DNA from: Candidatus Culexarchaeum yellowstonense
GTDB taxonomy: Archaea; Thermoproteota; Methanomethylicia; Culexarchaeales; Culexarchaeaceae
Assembly (NCBI GenBank): GCA_024707015.1
Contig: JANGFR010000002.1
Coordinates: 138,007-202,006 of the forward strand
Reading direction: 5' to 3'
DNA length: 64,000 nt
The notes beneath the pieces are model-generated. The model was not told the origin of the DNA. It did no database searches and saw only the letters and a list, made by a program, of their open reading frames with translations. Below are positions 32,925 to 42,571 of the stretch, one piece after another (position 1 is the stretch's first letter; each line of letters starts with the position of its first letter). A program made the position numbers and the translations under genes.

Positions 32925-34283
32925 GGGGAGGGTTGCTAAAAACTTCGTTGAAAGCAACAAGCTATTAACATCAATCTTCTCATTAACTCCATGAGCCAAA
33001 TTCATCAACTCAGCATAATTTAGATTTGGATTCATAGGTGAAAAGCCATAAACTTTAGCTCCAAGACTGCGCAGAAACCTACTATCAGAAGAGCCGGGCA
33101 TTACGAATGGCGCCAACTTAACATCAACTTTTGGCATTAACAGTTTTAAGGTGGACTCCATGGAATTGAAGAATTTCAAATCAATATCGGAATAGGAAGC
33201 TGGAAACCAACCTAAACTCTCAATCTCAAATCCACCAATACCAGATAATGCATCCCTAACCACAGATAAAACATACTTATCATCTTGACCAGGTAGAAGC
33301 CTACAATTCACCACCAACTCAGCATAGCTTGGAATAACATTCTCCTTCTCACCACTCTTAGCAATGGTTGGAGCAATAGTTAAACCCATGAGGGATCCGA
33401 GAAATCTAGCGATGTTAGGGTTGAATTTTGAGAGGAGAGCCATTGCCAATGGACGCATGGGTGAAAATATCATTCGTGCAATAATGGATCCAGGTAGCCC
33501 AGCAATCCCCTCAAAAACACTCTTAATGCATTCCTCCACCAAGCTAAACTTGTACGTTGGGGGATCATATTCATAAAGCTTCTTAATGATGAGGCCCATC
33601 AAGTACAATGCATTCCCAGTTGTATATGGAGTTGAAGAATGCCCACCCTTACCTGAAACCTTAATCTTAACATTGCAATACCCCTTCTCACATACATCCA
33701 CCAGATAGATGACCCTACCACCCCTCCCCCTAATGGCTAAGCCACCCCCCTCATTTATCACATAATCAGCCTTAACCTTCTCCGGAAATTTCGATACAAT
33801 CCACCCAACCCCCCTCCAGCCACCAGCCTCTTCATCCGCTGTGGAAGCAAATATCAACGTGTATTTTGGCTTAATCCCCAAACGTTTAAGCATTATTATG
33901 GAGAAGGCTTCAGCAGTAACTAGGCTCTTGCAATCCAATGCACCCCTACCATATATCCAATCACCCTCAACATCACCGGAGAATGGTTCATGACTCCAAA
34001 GTGAAGCATTAACTGCTGGGACAACATCCAAATGTGAAAGGTATAGGAGGCGTTTAGAATCATCTTCACCGGGAAGCCTTGCAATCACATTTCCCCTACC
34101 ATCCCCAGACTCAATAACCTCACATTCAACCCCCTCACGGGACATGTAATCACATATATACTGAGCTAGGGGAAGTTCATTTCCAGGTGGATTAACAGTA
34201 TTAAACCTAATTATGGATCTAAGGAAGGAAACTATTTCCGAAGAAGATTCATCTATAGCTTTAACCAATTCACTATGAGACAT
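32907..34283 (-). CDS. M20 family peptidase
   Basis: Zinc peptidase/deacylase of the ArgE/DapE/carboxypeptidase S group. Motifs: RFNTVNPPGNE near 27-37, LLYLSHLDVVPA (His ligand) near 79-90, YGRGALDCKSLV (Asp) near 111-122, ADEEAGGWRGVGW (Glu base and ligand) near 149-161, INEGGG, GGHSSTP near 216-222, and a late His in NLAHGVNEKID. At 458 residues it has an enlarged lid domain typical of the carboxypeptidase-like M20 branch. The substrate cannot be named. It is divergent from the M28-like gene, with a small ACCACA/TGTGGT repeat in its leader. Confidence 0.9.
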   Translation of the reverse strand: MSHSELVKAIDESSSEIVSFLRSIIRFNTVNPPGNELPLAQYICDYMSREGVECEVIESGDGRGNVIARLPGEDDSKRLLYLSHLDVVPAVNASLWSHEPFSGDVEGDWIYGRGALDCKSLVTAEAFSIIMLKRLGIKPKYTLIFASTADEEAGGWRGVGWIVSKFPEKVKADYVINEGGGLAIRGRGGRVIYLVDVCEKGYCNVKIKVSGKGGHSSTPYTTGNALYLMGLIIKKLYEYDPPTYKFSLVEECIKSVFEGIAGLPGSIIARMIFSPMRPLAMALLSKFNPNIARFLGSLMGLTIAPTIAKSGEKENVIPSYAELVVNCRLLPGQDDKYVLSVVRDALSGIGGFEIESLGWFPASYSDIDLKFFNSMESTLKLLMPKVDVKLAPFVMPGSSDSRFLRSLGAKVYGFSPMNPNLNYAELMNLAHGVNEKIDVNSLLLSTKFLATLPLTMNI

Positions 34284-34340
34284 GCTGACACCACATAAAC
34301 ATCTGTGGTAATCATTATATGAAGCTATTCATAGAAGTTA

Positions 34341-36140
34341 ATGTGTATGTGGAATGAAGAAATGAGGAAACTGGAAGAGGAAATAATTGGGGAAGCCTCC
34401 ATAGAAAAGGCTTTCAAACACATAAAATTCCTAGTTGAAGAAGTTGGGGAGAGAATTGCTGGAAGTATGGAAATTGAAAAGGCGGCAAAATACATAATTG
34501 AGAAACTATCCGAGTATGGCTTAAAAACTTGGATCGATAAATTCCCAATATATCACAGCTACCCAAAGGATGCATTAATTAGGGTGATAGAACCCGAACA
34601 AAAGGTTATAGAGGCAAAGCCATGTGGACATATAGCATCAACCCTAATGGAGGGAATAGCTGGAGAGCTAATATATGCGGGGGCTGGAGGATACGAAGAT
34701 TACGAAGGAGTGGATGCCAGAGGGAAGATAGTACTAGTAGAGATGAGTTGGAGTCCACCAAGACCTGAAAAAGCCAGAATAGCATATGAAAAGGGGGCAA
34801 AAGCACTTGTAATAATGAATTGGGGTGCCATGGACAATCCAGTAATACAGAAGGGGGCTGTGAAATCAGTTTGGGGGAACCCCACACCAGAAGGATGGGA
34901 GAGGATACCTAAGATAACGGTCATAAGCATAACTAGGGCTGCAGGAGAATACCTCAAAAAGCTATTGAAGGAACATGGGAAAGTGAAAGTTTGGCTTAGA
35001 GGCGCTTCAGAAAACCTATGGGTAATGGCAACACAACCCATGGCTGATCTAGGCTTGCAGAAGAAGGATTTCATAGTTGTTGGAGGACACTTGGAGGCTT
35101 GGGGTAAAACTGCAATATGCAATTCAAGTGGAAACGCGATGATGATGGAAATAGCCAGAGTACTAGCTAAACATAAGGGGGAGTTGAGGAGGAATATAAT
35201 ACTTGGATTCTGGGATGGACATGAAATAGCTGAAGCAGCTGGATCCGCATGGTTTGTTGACACATACTGGAACATGATAGATGAAAACTGCATAGCATAC
35301 GTAAACATAGATAACCCCGGAATAATTGAAACCGAAATTCCAACAGTCAGATGCTCAATTGAATTAAAAGACTTCACATTGAAAATAGTTGAAGAAGTTT
35401 GGGGTGGGAGTGGAGTTTGGAAGCAACCATACATGGGTGGAGATGAATCCTTCATGGGGGTTGGAGTACCATACATATCATTCAGCACAGAATACACAGA
35501 GGAAAAGTTGAGGGAACTGAATTATGCAAGTTTAAGTCCATGGATACATAGCGAAGCAGACACCATAGACAAGTTAGACCCAGAACTCTACCAAATGCAC
35601 ATGAAATTCTACATAAAACTAATACTAAGATTATGCAATAAACTAATAATACCATACAATGAAGAGGAACTTGTAAAAACGCTATTAACCAACCTAAAGA
35701 ATTATGATGAAAACATTAAGAAGACGACTAGTATAAGTATAGGCGATACGGTGGAGAGATGCGAAACACTGCTGAAGCTTGTGGGGAAGCTTGAGGAAGC
35801 TGCAAGGGAAATTGAGGAGGAAGGTGAAGGGAGTGGTTTCGTGGAGAAAGTTGAAGCTAAAGCTGAAATAGTAAACAAAGCTCTAATGAGGATAAGCCAT
35901 GAACTATCAAACATCATAATGACGGAAGCTGGAAGATACGATTACGATCCATACGGATACTACCTAACTGGAAAACCAATACCAATACTATACAAATCAG
36001 TAAACAAGATGATGGAAGTGAAGGGTAGAGGTGATGAAGTTAGACTATGGGAAACAAAGATACTTAGAGATAGGAAGAAGATTCTAGATGCATTAAACAA
36101 CTCCATAAGAATTGTGGAATTATCACTAAGGGTAATTTGA
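34341..36140 (+). CDS. M28-like protein with replaced catalytic residues
   Basis: The chain resembles an M28 aminopeptidase with an inserted PA-type domain (DARGKIVLVEMSW near 125-137), then the zinc domain. Compared with glutamate carboxypeptidase II, His250 (GGHLEAWG), Glu295, Asp324 (NIDNPG) and His403 (IHSEADT) are kept. The bridging Asp is Cys260 (AICNSSG), and the general-base Glu is His294 (DGHEIAEAAGS). A helical C-terminal region of about 190 residues follows, normal for the larger M28B proteins. The codons TGC and CAT are clear in the sequence. It may bind a different metal set, act as a different hydrolase, or be a non-enzymatic relative. Start ATG 34341; 34347 is possible. Confidence 0.82.
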   Translation: MCMWNEEMRKLEEEIIGEASIEKAFKHIKFLVEEVGERIAGSMEIEKAAKYIIEKLSEYGLKTWIDKFPIYHSYPKDALIRVIEPEQKVIEAKPCGHIASTLMEGIAGELIYAGAGGYEDYEGVDARGKIVLVEMSWSPPRPEKARIAYEKGAKALVIMNWGAMDNPVIQKGAVKSVWGNPTPEGWERIPKITVISITRAAGEYLKKLLKEHGKVKVWLRGASENLWVMATQPMADLGLQKKDFIVVGGHLEAWGKTAICNSSGNAMMMEIARVLAKHKGELRRNIILGFWDGHEIAEAAGSAWFVDTYWNMIDENCIAYVNIDNPGIIETEIPTVRCSIELKDFTLKIVEEVWGGSGVWKQPYMGGDESFMGVGVPYISFSTEYTEEKLRELNYASLSPWIHSEADTIDKLDPELYQMHMKFYIKLILRLCNKLIIPYNEEELVKTLLTNLKNYDENIKKTTSISIGDTVERCETLLKLVGKLEEAAREIEEEGEGSGFVEKVEAKAEIVNKALMRISHELSNIIMTEAGRYDYDPYGYYLTGKPIPILYKSVNKMMEVKGRGDEVRLWETKILRDRKKILDALNNSIRIVELSLRVI

Positions 36141-36141
36141 A

Positions 36142-36906
36142 ATGAAGAAGGATAGGCAGATGACGAAGGAGGAAATTAGAAACGAAATATGGAGGAAGAT
36201 GACGGAAACTGGAATTGCACTATTCCCAGGGGCATATGGTAGAATACCAAACTTCATAGGAGCAGAAGAAGCTGCAAAAAATCTAATACAACTGGATCTA
36301 TGGAAGAAGGCTGAAGTTGTAAAGGTAAACCCGGATTCACCCCAAAGACCCGTAAGAAGATATGCTTTAATGCATGGAAAAACCCTCATAATGCCAACAC
36401 CGAGAATCTCAAATGGATTCCTAAAACTAGACCCTAAGAGGATAGATGAAAGACTCTACGACTATGCATCCACAATAAAGGGAGGCTTCCAGCATGGGTT
36501 GAAGGCAGATCCAAAAGACATCCCAAAAGTAGATCTGGTGGTTGTTGGAAGCGTAGCTGTAAATATGAATGGGGATAGAATTGGGAAGGGAGAGGGATAC
36601 TCAGAAATAGAGTGGGGTTTAATGAGGGAGTATGGTAAAGTGTCGGAGGATACACCTGTAGTTACGACAGTACATGATATACAAGTTGTGGATTACGAGT
36701 TCAAAGTTGAACCATACGACGTTCCAGTGGATATGATAATAACCCCCACAAGAATAATAAAAACGAATAGGGTTAGAGAGAAGCCTAAGGGCATATACTG
36801 GGATTTAATGGAGGAAGAAAAGATTTCAAGCATACCAATATTAAAGGAGCTTTGGATGAAGAGGAATCAAATGCAATCAAACCATTCACATTTACCTCCA
36901 CAATAA
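36142..36906 (+). CDS. 5-formyltetrahydrofolate cyclo-ligase family protein
   Basis: MTHFS-fold protein: KEEIRNEIWRKMTETGIA at the N terminus and the family loop DLVVVGSVAVNMNGDRIGKGEGYSEIEWG near 145-173 (usually PxxAFDxxGxRLGxGxGYYD). In true MTHFS this loop binds ATP and folate. Here Asp and the double Tyr are changed, as in the MTHFSD-like branch, so activity on 5-formyl-pterins is uncertain. In archaea with modified folates the substrate could be another C1-pterin. It starts one base after the M28-like stop, so the two are coupled. Its 3' end overlaps the convergent B3/B4 gene. Confidence 0.82.
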   Translation: MKKDRQMTKEEIRNEIWRKMTETGIALFPGAYGRIPNFIGAEEAAKNLIQLDLWKKAEVVKVNPDSPQRPVRRYALMHGKTLIMPTPRISNGFLKLDPKRIDERLYDYASTIKGGFQHGLKADPKDIPKVDLVVVGSVAVNMNGDRIGKGEGYSEIEWGLMREYGKVSEDTPVVTTVHDIQVVDYEFKVEPYDVPVDMIITPTRIIKTNRVREKPKGIYWDLMEEEKISSIPILKELWMKRNQMQSNHSHLPPQ

Positions 36907-37538
36907 TCTTCAAGAAGCTTCCAAGCGAAGATAATGGCATTACGCAGAGAATCCAATGGAACTCCAGGCACACCACATGATATGAGAAGAACATTCCTAG
37001 TGGATAGGGTTATCTTTGAAAACTCAGAATCCCTATGCGGATACAAGCCAAGTATCTTCTCATCATCAGCTAAAACCAGCTGCCTAGGGATGGGCTTAGC
37101 CTCCACATCACCAATACCCATGAAGAGCGCACCATCCCTAGACCATCTCAAAACAACTTTACCCACAACCTTATCATAATCATATGCCGCTATAGATACA
37201 ACAAACATCATTGAAGCCAAATTTATAGAATCAACAGCCACATTTATCCTTGGAATAGACTTCCCCTGCAAAATCCTCCTAATCAAAGCTTCAGCAGCAG
37301 GCCTCTGCTTAGTGGGATCTATACCAATACGCCAATAGAAATCCCTATAAGCCCTAACATTACCGTAATCCTTAAGAGCATCAAGGGATAATCTACGTCT
37401 AAAATCCTCCTCAACCCTCCTAACCTCCAAATCAAGAAGTGAACTATGCTCATCAATATGCAACCCCCTAATTAAAGCTGAACATAAACGTATATCTGGG
37501 AAGGCACTCTTAACCTCAGGGGAAATTACGACAGACAC
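36867..37538 (-). CDS. B3/B4 tRNA-binding domain protein
   Basis: About 223 residues, matching the stand-alone B3/B4 fold found in the PheRS beta chain. Seen: RVEEDFRRRLSLDALKDYGNV near 40-60, FYWRIGIDPTKQRPAAEALIRR near 67-88, GKSIPRINVAVDSINLASM near 92-110 and the end PGVPLDSLRNAIIFAWKLLEDYCGG. Such proteins are proposed to edit or bind aminoacyl-tRNA, but the function is not settled. Start GTG 37538. It overlaps the convergent cyclo-ligase-like gene by 40 bases. Confidence 0.85.
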   Translation of the reverse strand: MSVVISPEVKSAFPDIRLCSALIRGLHIDEHSSLLDLEVRRVEEDFRRRLSLDALKDYGNVRAYRDFYWRIGIDPTKQRPAAEALIRRILQGKSIPRINVAVDSINLASMMFVVSIAAYDYDKVVGKVVLRWSRDGALFMGIGDVEAKPIPRQLVLADDEKILGLYPHRDSEFSKITLSTRNVLLISCGVPGVPLDSLRNAIIFAWKLLEDYCGGKCEWFDCI

Positions 37539-37644
37539 ATCAATAAGTTAAGTTCAAATGGAAATAAATTTGTATGCACACACCACAATAAACGTTAAAT
37601 ACATCGTAAAACCATCAATTAGTCTATAGTAAGGTGGAAGCAAG

Positions 37645-38853
37645 TTGAATAGTAGTAATGTGAATTATAAGTTGGAAGCATTATCATGGGTGGATAAACT
37701 GAGCAATGAAATACTATACATAAGCGAATACCTATACAGAAATCCAGAACTTGGAAGTGAAGAATACAAGGCATACAGCCTCCTAACACAAACCCTAGCC
37801 AAACATGGATTCAAAATCGAAGGGGAACTTCTCGGGATGAAAACAGCATTTAAAGCTTCATCCACAGGCCTAAGCGGGAAACCGAAAATAGCATTACTAG
37901 CTGAATACGATGCACTACCTGGAGTAGGTCATGGATGCGGCCACAATATAATAGCAGCCACAGCAGTGGGAGCCGCCATAGCAATATCAAAAATCATACC
38001 AAAAATTAATGGGGAAATAATGGTAATAGGGACGCCGGCCGAGGAAGGCAATGGACCATATGCTGGGAGCAAGATAATCATGGTTGAGAAGGGGGTATTC
38101 AAAGATATAGATGCAGTTCTAATGATGCATCCAACAGCAGGTAGATATGCAGCCACGAGAACGGAAGCCCTTGCAGTACAAAGCTTCAAAGTGATCTTTA
38201 GGGGGAGAACAGCACATGCAGCTGCAAATCCAGAAATGGGAATAAATGCATTAAACGCTGTTATGATAATGTTTAGGGGGATAGATGCCCTCAGACAACA
38301 TATTAGAAGAGATGCAAGGATACATGGGATAATAGTTAAAGGTGGAGAAGCATCAAATGTAATCCCAGATTACGCCGAAGCAAGGGTAAGTATAAGAGCA
38401 GCGGACATAGATTACCTAAACATCCTCAAAGAAAAGGTATTCAACTGCATAAAGGGGGCTGCAATAATGACAGAAGCAAAATATGAAGTGGAGGAGGTAG
38501 GCCCACTATACAGGGAGAAAAGGATATACCATAAACTTGCAGACATTGTAGACAAAAACCTCGAAGAACATGGATTCAAAGTAATGCCAATGGAAGAATA
38601 TTTGAGGAGGGGGCCTGTGGCCTCAACAGACTTTGGAAACGTAACGCAAGTGGTTCCAGCAATATCAGCATCCATACCAATAACGGATCAAAATCTACCA
38701 GGACATTCAAGGGAATTCGCAGAAGCAACCATGACTGAGGAGGGGAAGAAGAGGACAATACTGTCAACGAAGGTTTTAGTTGGAAGCGCCATTGACTTAT
38801 TCCTAAACAAAAATCTATTAGAAGAAGTTAAAGGGGAGTTTAGGGGGGATTAA
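37645..38853 (+). CDS. M20D amidohydrolase (AbgB/ACY1L2-like)
   Basis: Zinc amidohydrolase of the M20D group, related to p-aminobenzoyl-glutamate hydrolase subunit B and M20 domain protein 2. Metal ligands: Cys and His in LPGVGHGCGHN near 95-105, Glu pair in GTPAEEGNGP near 131-140, His in MMHPTAGRYA near 155, and His in NLPGHSREFAEA near 350. The start TTG 37645 is supported by GGTGG 7 bases before it. The substrate may be an aminoacyl- or pterin-glutamate amide; this is inference. A cupin gene follows with a one-base gap. Confidence 0.88.
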   Translation: MNSSNVNYKLEALSWVDKLSNEILYISEYLYRNPELGSEEYKAYSLLTQTLAKHGFKIEGELLGMKTAFKASSTGLSGKPKIALLAEYDALPGVGHGCGHNIIAATAVGAAIAISKIIPKINGEIMVIGTPAEEGNGPYAGSKIIMVEKGVFKDIDAVLMMHPTAGRYAATRTEALAVQSFKVIFRGRTAHAAANPEMGINALNAVMIMFRGIDALRQHIRRDARIHGIIVKGGEASNVIPDYAEARVSIRAADIDYLNILKEKVFNCIKGAAIMTEAKYEVEEVGPLYREKRIYHKLADIVDKNLEEHGFKVMPMEEYLRRGPVASTDFGNVTQVVPAISASIPITDQNLPGHSREFAEATMTEEGKKRTILSTKVLVGSAIDLFLNKNLLEEVKGEFRGD

Positions 38854-38854
38854 T

Positions 38855-39166
38855 TTGAGTGTAAAGAGCATGGACAAAGTGGAATGGGAGAAGACGGAAT
38901 ATGGTAGGAGGAAAACATTAGCAAACATGGAACTGGGGATACCAGCAATAGTCAGATATGTGGTTATAGAGGGGAATGTAACTCCACACTCACATCCACA
39001 TGGAGAAATAATAATAGTCTTGAAGGGAGAGGGAAAAGTAGTCTTCGAAGGATGGGAGAAAGACGTGAAACCTGGAGACATAATACTAGTCCCACCAAAC
39101 GTAAAACAAGGGATAAAGAGGATTGGAAAGGATAATGTGGAAGCAATAGCGATACTGCCAGGATAA
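38855..39166 (+). CDS. Small cupin-domain protein
   Basis: 103 residues, one beta barrel. The metal motif is PHSHPHGEIIIVLKGEG near 43-59, giving the His-His-Glu set; the second motif PGDIILVPPNVKQGI near 73-87 lacks the final His in its usual place. Substrate unknown; many such proteins bind a metal and sense or isomerise small sugars or acids. Start TTG 38855 with AGGGGGGAT a few bases upstream. It is translationally coupled to the M20D amidohydrolase and may act in the same pathway. Confidence 0.85.
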   Translation: MSVKSMDKVEWEKTEYGRRKTLANMELGIPAIVRYVVIEGNVTPHSHPHGEIIIVLKGEGKVVFEGWEKDVKPGDIILVPPNVKQGIKRIGKDNVEAIAILPG

Positions 39167-39233
39167 CCATAAACCACACAACATTTATTAAACTTAAAAT
39201 CAAACTACGTAACCAAATGGGGTAAAACCGAAA

Positions 39234-39944
39234 ATGCAAAAAGATAGCCAACCATCAATAGCTGAAGTAACAAAGAGCATAGTATTACAGCATCCAAGCA
39301 TAATCGACTGCATGAAGATGGACATATTAAACTATTCATCACTGGCAACCCTAATAAAAAGTGAAGTTGAAAATGTAATAAAGGGGAAGAAGGTTAGAGA
39401 TGAAGCCATAAAAGTTGCACTAATAAGGTTCTCACAGGAAATATCTGAAAAATGGAAGTTGATGGAGGGGAGGATAAGCTGGCTACTAAAGAAGAGCACA
39501 GTGGAATTGAAAAGCGACATAGCAGTTGTAACAGTTAAGCAAGCATTACTCGTAGATAAGCTTGGGGGATTAATGAGGATAGCATCAAAATCCAGATTCT
39601 TCCAATTAACACAAGGTACAAGAACCTTCACAATAAGCTGTGACAAAAAGATCATAGATGAAGTCATAACGGAAATTGGCGGCGAAAAGAATGTGGAAAA
39701 GGTGATAGACGATCAATCAGCCATAATAATAGTAAGCCCAGTGGAAGTCATAGAAATACCGGGATTTGTTTCATACGTAACAACTCAATTAGCTTGGAAT
39801 GGAATAAACATAACACAAATAATATCATGCCACGAAGACACCATACTAATAGTTGACAGGAAAGATGCCCAAAAGGCATACAACATAATAGAAGACATGA
39901 TAATAAAGCATAGAACAAACATAACACAAGAGGGGCAAAAATGA
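39234..39944 (+). CDS. HTH-ACT domain protein upstream of argG
   Basis: About 236 residues. The N-terminal third (HPSIIDCMKMDILNYSSLA near 20-38, then a second helix KVRDEAIKVALIRFSQEI) looks like a winged-helix or helix-bundle module known in archaeal ACT proteins. The C-terminal part near 180-230 is a clear ACT fold (EIPGFVSYVTTQLAWNGINI...ILIVDRKDAQKAYNIIEDM). ACT domains bind amino acids and control enzymes or DNA binding. Its position 59 bases before argG suggests a regulator of arginine or aspartate metabolism, which is inference. Confidence 0.75.
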   Translation: MQKDSQPSIAEVTKSIVLQHPSIIDCMKMDILNYSSLATLIKSEVENVIKGKKVRDEAIKVALIRFSQEISEKWKLMEGRISWLLKKSTVELKSDIAVVTVKQALLVDKLGGLMRIASKSRFFQLTQGTRTFTISCDKKIIDEVITEIGGEKNVEKVIDDQSAIIIVSPVEVIEIPGFVSYVTTQLAWNGINITQIISCHEDTILIVDRKDAQKAYNIIEDMIIKHRTNITQEGQK

Positions 39945-40003
39945 TTCAAAAAACACAAAACATATAAAACATGGAAAATCAAACCCCCTAAAACGAATCA
40001 TAA

Positions 40004-41200
40004 ATGAAAGTTGTACTCGCATACTCAGGGGGATTGGACACCACAGTACTACTAAAAATACTACAGGAAAAGTATAATGCCGAAGTAATAACGTTAACAC
40101 TAAACCTTGGGCAGGAAAAGGATTATGAGGAAGTAGAAGAGAGGGCGCTGAAAGCTGGTTCAATAAAACATTACAATATAGATGCAAGAGATGAATTCGT
40201 AAATGACTATGTGCTACCAGCATTAAAGGCAAATGCATTATACCAACAGAAGTATCCAGTATCAAGCGCAATATCAAGACCACTAATAGCAAAGAAGCTT
40301 GTGGAAGTAGCGGAAAGGGAGGGGGCTGATGCCGTAGCCCATGGATGCACAGGTAAGGGGAATGATCAGATAAGATTTGATGTAACAATAAAAGCCATAA
40401 ACCCAAATATAAAGGTAATAGCTCCAGTAAGGGAGCTGGGGCTGACGAGGGACTGGGAAATAGAATATGCAAAAAAGAAGGGGCTACCGGTAAAAATTAG
40501 CGAAAGCCCATACAGCATAGATGAAAACATATGGGGTAGAAGCATAGAATGCGGAGTACTCGAAGACCCATACCAAGAACCACCGGAAGAAATATTCAAA
40601 ATGACAGTAAACCCAAAGAACGCCCCAGAAAACCCGGAAATCATAGAGATGGCATTCAACAATGGAATACCCACAAAGATAAATGGGGAAACCATGAAAC
40701 CAAAAGAACTAATAATGAAACTAAATGAGATTGGTGGAAAACACGGCATTGGTAGGATAGATCACATAGAAGATAGAGTTGTGGGGTTAAAGTCTAGGGA
40801 AGTATACGAAGCACCAGCAGCACTAATAGCGATAGAAGCCCACAAAGACCTTGAGAAGATGACCCTAACAACACAAGAACTACAATTCAAAAGGTTAGTT
40901 GATGATGAATGGACAAACCTAGTATACGCTGGATTATGGATGAACCCCCTCAGAAAAGCTTTGGAAGCCTTCATAAACGAGACACAGAAAAGGGTGAATG
41001 GAGAAGTTAAAGTGAAGCTATACAAGGGTGGAATGATATGCATAGGTAGAAGATCAGAGTACAGCATATACAACAAGGAACTGGCAACATACGAAGCTTG
41101 GAGCAAATTCAACCAGAAAATGGCTGAGGGATTCATAGAAATTTGGGGTATGCAAACAGTAATTGCAAATAAAAAGTTAAAGATTCATGGAGGTTCATAG
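40004..41200 (+). CDS. argG: Argininosuccinate synthase
   Basis: Joins citrulline and aspartate with ATP. The PP-loop is at the start, LAYSGGLDTTVLLK (residues 5-18). Further signs: LNLGQEKDYEEVEERA, SSAISRPLIAKKLVEVA, AHGCTGKGNDQIRFD near 115-129, ENIWGRSIECGVLEDP and DHIEDRVVGLKSREVYEAP. 398 residues is full length. argH begins 7 bases after its stop, forming the arginine-synthesis pair. A TATA-like ACATATAAAAC lies near 39958-39968. Confidence 0.96.
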   Translation: MKVVLAYSGGLDTTVLLKILQEKYNAEVITLTLNLGQEKDYEEVEERALKAGSIKHYNIDARDEFVNDYVLPALKANALYQQKYPVSSAISRPLIAKKLVEVAEREGADAVAHGCTGKGNDQIRFDVTIKAINPNIKVIAPVRELGLTRDWEIEYAKKKGLPVKISESPYSIDENIWGRSIECGVLEDPYQEPPEEIFKMTVNPKNAPENPEIIEMAFNNGIPTKINGETMKPKELIMKLNEIGGKHGIGRIDHIEDRVVGLKSREVYEAPAALIAIEAHKDLEKMTLTTQELQFKRLVDDEWTNLVYAGLWMNPLRKALEAFINETQKRVNGEVKVKLYKGGMICIGRRSEYSIYNKELATYEAWSKFNQKMAEGFIEIWGMQTVIANKKLKIHGGS

Positions 41201-41206
41201 AGCAGA

Positions 41207-42559
41207 ATGTATAGAAGGGGACTCCTTGGAAAACATGAAGAATGGCTAATGAAATATGAAAGCTCGATGGAAGAAGATGCTGAAATAACATCAGAAGTAA
41301 TCACAGCCCTAAAAGTTCATGTTGAAGAATTAATGGAGCAGAAATTAATTGGTAAGGAGCAGGGGGATAGAATAATAAAAGCACTGGACGAAATCATGAA
41401 GAACCCGCAAAAAATATTTAATCTAAAAGATGATGCAGAGGACATTCATGAAGCAATAGAAATGGCATTAGAAAGAGAGATCGGAGAAGAAGCCAAACTG
41501 ATAGGCATTGGAAAAAGCAGAAACGACCATGTAGCCACAGCAATAAGACTACATTTGAAAAGGGAGATTTCCGAAATAACAGAAGAAATTCGAAGATTCA
41601 GGAGGACGTTAATAGAAAGAGCTGAAGAATACGTAGATATGATAATGCCAAGCTTCACACACCTACAATCCGCCCAGCCCACAACACTGGCACACTACCT
41701 ATTATACATAGAGGAGGAAATGGAGGGATATGAGGATCTCCTAAACTACATTAACAGCAAAGTGATAGATGAATCCCCACTGGGGGCAGGAGCCATAGCT
41801 GGAAGCATAGTGACTATAGATAGAGATAGGATGACGGAAAAGCTTGGAATGAGTAAAACCATAGTAAACACCATTAGAGCCACTGGTAGTAGGAGCTTCA
41901 TTATGATCACATCATCAATACTAACAGCACTACAAGTAACATTGAGTAGAATAGCAGAAGACTTCGTAATATGGTCAACCAACCAATTCAACTACATACA
42001 ACTCCCAGAAAGCCATCTCGCAACAAGTAGCATAATGCCCCACAAGAAGAATCCAGTAACCATGGAAGTATTAAGAGCACAAGCAGGAGAAACCATTGGG
42101 GAAAACACAGCCATAATGACGATAATTAAGGGGGTACCATCAGGATACAACCTAGACCTACAAGAGGTAACCAAACACCTATGGAACATAACAAAAATGG
42201 TTAAAGATTCAATAAGAGTCATTGAAGACGCCATAGGGAAGATGAAAGTGAACGATAGAAGAACAAGACAAGATGTGGAGAACAACCCAGTAATAGCAGC
42301 CGAAATGGCTGAGCTAATATCTGTGAAATGCGGAATCCCATATAGGAAAGTCCATCAAATGATGGCTAAAGCATTAAGGGAAACAGACAACGACATACAA
42401 GAAGCGTTAAATATCCTCAAGAAGGAATTTGGTGTAAATACAAACATACCAGTGAGAGTTCAAGAATATTTGAAGCTGAAGAAGAATCTTGGATCTCCAA
42501 ACCCAGATCATATTAGGAGCTTAATTTTAGAAAGGAAAAGGAGTCTCATGACAATATAG
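41207..42559 (+). CDS. argH: Argininosuccinate lyase
   Basis: Splits argininosuccinate into arginine and fumarate. Fumarase/aspartase superfamily signature is TSSIMPHKKNPVTMEVLRAQ near 275-294. Other conserved parts are DIHEAIEMALEREIGEEA, GKSRNDHVATAIRL near 100-113 and SFTHLQSAQPTTLAHYLL near 145-162. 450 residues is normal. It is coupled to argG. The carbamate kinase at 50293-51240 may link to the same nitrogen metabolism. Confidence 0.95.
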   Translation: MYRRGLLGKHEEWLMKYESSMEEDAEITSEVITALKVHVEELMEQKLIGKEQGDRIIKALDEIMKNPQKIFNLKDDAEDIHEAIEMALEREIGEEAKLIGIGKSRNDHVATAIRLHLKREISEITEEIRRFRRTLIERAEEYVDMIMPSFTHLQSAQPTTLAHYLLYIEEEMEGYEDLLNYINSKVIDESPLGAGAIAGSIVTIDRDRMTEKLGMSKTIVNTIRATGSRSFIMITSSILTALQVTLSRIAEDFVIWSTNQFNYIQLPESHLATSSIMPHKKNPVTMEVLRAQAGETIGENTAIMTIIKGVPSGYNLDLQEVTKHLWNITKMVKDSIRVIEDAIGKMKVNDRRTRQDVENNPVIAAEMAELISVKCGIPYRKVHQMMAKALRETDNDIQEALNILKKEFGVNTNIPVRVQEYLKLKKNLGSPNPDHIRSLILERKRSLMTI

Positions 42560-42571
42560 AGGCTAAGGAGA

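Noticed and set aside
34290-34309. ACCACA/TGTGGT inverted repeat before the M20 gene
   Set aside because: Only 6-bp arms with a wide spacer; likely chance or part of the ribosome-site context.
34700-35497. Minus-strand frame of 265 codons opposite the M28-like gene
   Set aside because: Shadow frame; the plus strand carries a continuous M28-type fold.
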